This document shows positions 63,500 through 64,000 of a stretch of 64,000 bases of DNA, piece after piece. Made by a program: the position numbers and the translations under genes. The stretch spans positions 7,450,001 through 7,514,000 of the forward strand of contig NC_090723.1 of the NCBI RefSeq assembly GCF_040954835.1, written 5' to 3'. The stretch's first letter is position 1. Each line of letters opens with the position of its first letter. This DNA comes from Lepisosteus oculatus (lineage: Eukaryota > Chordata > Actinopteri > Semionotiformes > Lepisosteidae). A model generated the notes under the pieces. The model ran no database searches. It had not been told where the DNA came from and saw only the letters and a list, made by a program, of their open reading frames with translations.

Positions 63500-63600
63500 C
63501 TATGCATCAAGGACTGGACACCCTCAGCGACTCTCCCAGCTCCACCACAGCTAACGACCTGGACCTTATATTCCTTAAGGGGATAATGGAGAGCCCAATA
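63500..63600 (+). CDS. mpp2: mpp2 shared coding exon (start of L27 region)
   Basis: The acceptor ttttttccttttcag and donor GTAAGA bound a 101-bp exon. After two bases completing an Ala codon it encodes MHQGLDTLSDSPSSTTANDL and DLIFLKGIMESPI. The DLIFL(K/R)GIMESPI block is the hallmark of the MPP2/MPP6 subfamily and leads into the first L27 domain, which pairs MAGUK scaffolds with LIN7-type partners. The exon ends in phase 0 after Ile. The preceding MPVA-type exon and the neighbouring pyy favour MPP2 over MPP6. Translation could also start at its own Met (63502). The remainder of the gene lies to the right of the window. Confidence 0.93.
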
Positions 63601-64000
63601 GTAAGACATTCATTTTTGTACCACTACTGCAGTCTGTTTCCATCTAACCCCAGTCTGGGCTGGGTTAGGCACCATTCTTGTGCGGTCTGATCTTCCACCA
63701 GTTGGCCAGTTGACTGAGGACGGTCAATCCCCACAGCTTTCTGGGAAATATGGTTCAGACAAGAACCAGCATCTTGTCTCTCCCTACTGCCCTTCTACAA
63801 GGGCTTAAATTCCTAATTGAATTTGTGATTTGTTTCTGCTGAAGTTCCATATTGTAGGCCAGAAGTACACGTATCCTGGTTTACTGAGTAAGCCTAAGAG
63901 AAGTGCTGCTATTTCAAATTCGGACATCACCAGTAAAGCTGAACTGAAAGACACGAAGTCTTCATGGAACTGTCTGCAAATTCTTTCTGGACTTTCACTC
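63601..64000 (+). other. mpp2: mpp2 intron (continues past the window)
   Basis: Non-coding sequence after the GTAAGA donor. The next mpp2 exon is not reached and no repeat is evident. Confidence 0.7.

Noticed and set aside
1..64000. CRISPR-like arrays, operons or bacterial defence genes
   Set aside because: The tandem repeats have no unique spacers and the window is clearly vertebrate nuclear DNA with spliceosomal introns.

Overview
The window is vertebrate nuclear DNA, most likely from a ray-finned fish. Two facts support this. A four-exon peptide YY gene encodes a fish-type PYY (mature peptide starting [20 protein letters not shown]). The repeats are typical of fish: several tRNA-type SINEs, 5S rRNA-derived SINEs and L2/CR1-like LINE remnants. 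Sparse genes and long introns would fit a non-teleost such as gar or bowfin, but that is inference. Almost all open reading frames outside the exons listed here are chance or repeat-derived.

Layout: 1-8.4 kb is intergenic, with SINE pieces and a 41-bp minisatellite at about 7 kb. The pyy gene runs on the + strand from a TATA box at 8470 to a polyadenylation signal at 18382. It has a non-coding exon 1 and coding exons at 10379-10566, 16391-16471 and 17988-18012, which together encode a 97-residue prepropeptide. About 18.4-39.4 kb is intergenic or undefined, with SINEs, a Penelope/hammerhead-like insertion with a 12-bp target duplication (19361-19527), a 38-bp and a 34-bp tandem repeat, and two CpG-rich blocks that look like orphan promoters (25.5-25.9 and 32.9-33.3 kb).

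From about 39.4 kb to the right edge lies the 5' part of mpp2 (a membrane-associated guanylate kinase scaffold), also on the + strand. It has a CpG-rich untranslated first exon ending at 39540, a start exon MPVASPSSDS (40394-40424), a second independent start exon (46708-46798) and the shared next exon 63500-63600 (MHQGLDTLSDS...). Both start exons end in phase 1 and join the shared exon in frame, which predicts two N-terminal isoforms from two promoters. The rest of mpp2 (second L27, PDZ, SH3, GK) lies beyond 64000. A nearly homogeneous 60-bp minisatellite (58141-58902) sits in the large intron.

The pyy-mpp2 pair in the same orientation matches the human 17q21 order (PYY-PPY-MPP2). No PPY-like gene was seen between them, as expected outside tetrapods. 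The two genes are not functionally coupled as far as the sequence shows: one encodes a secreted gut/brain peptide, the other a synaptic/membrane scaffold.
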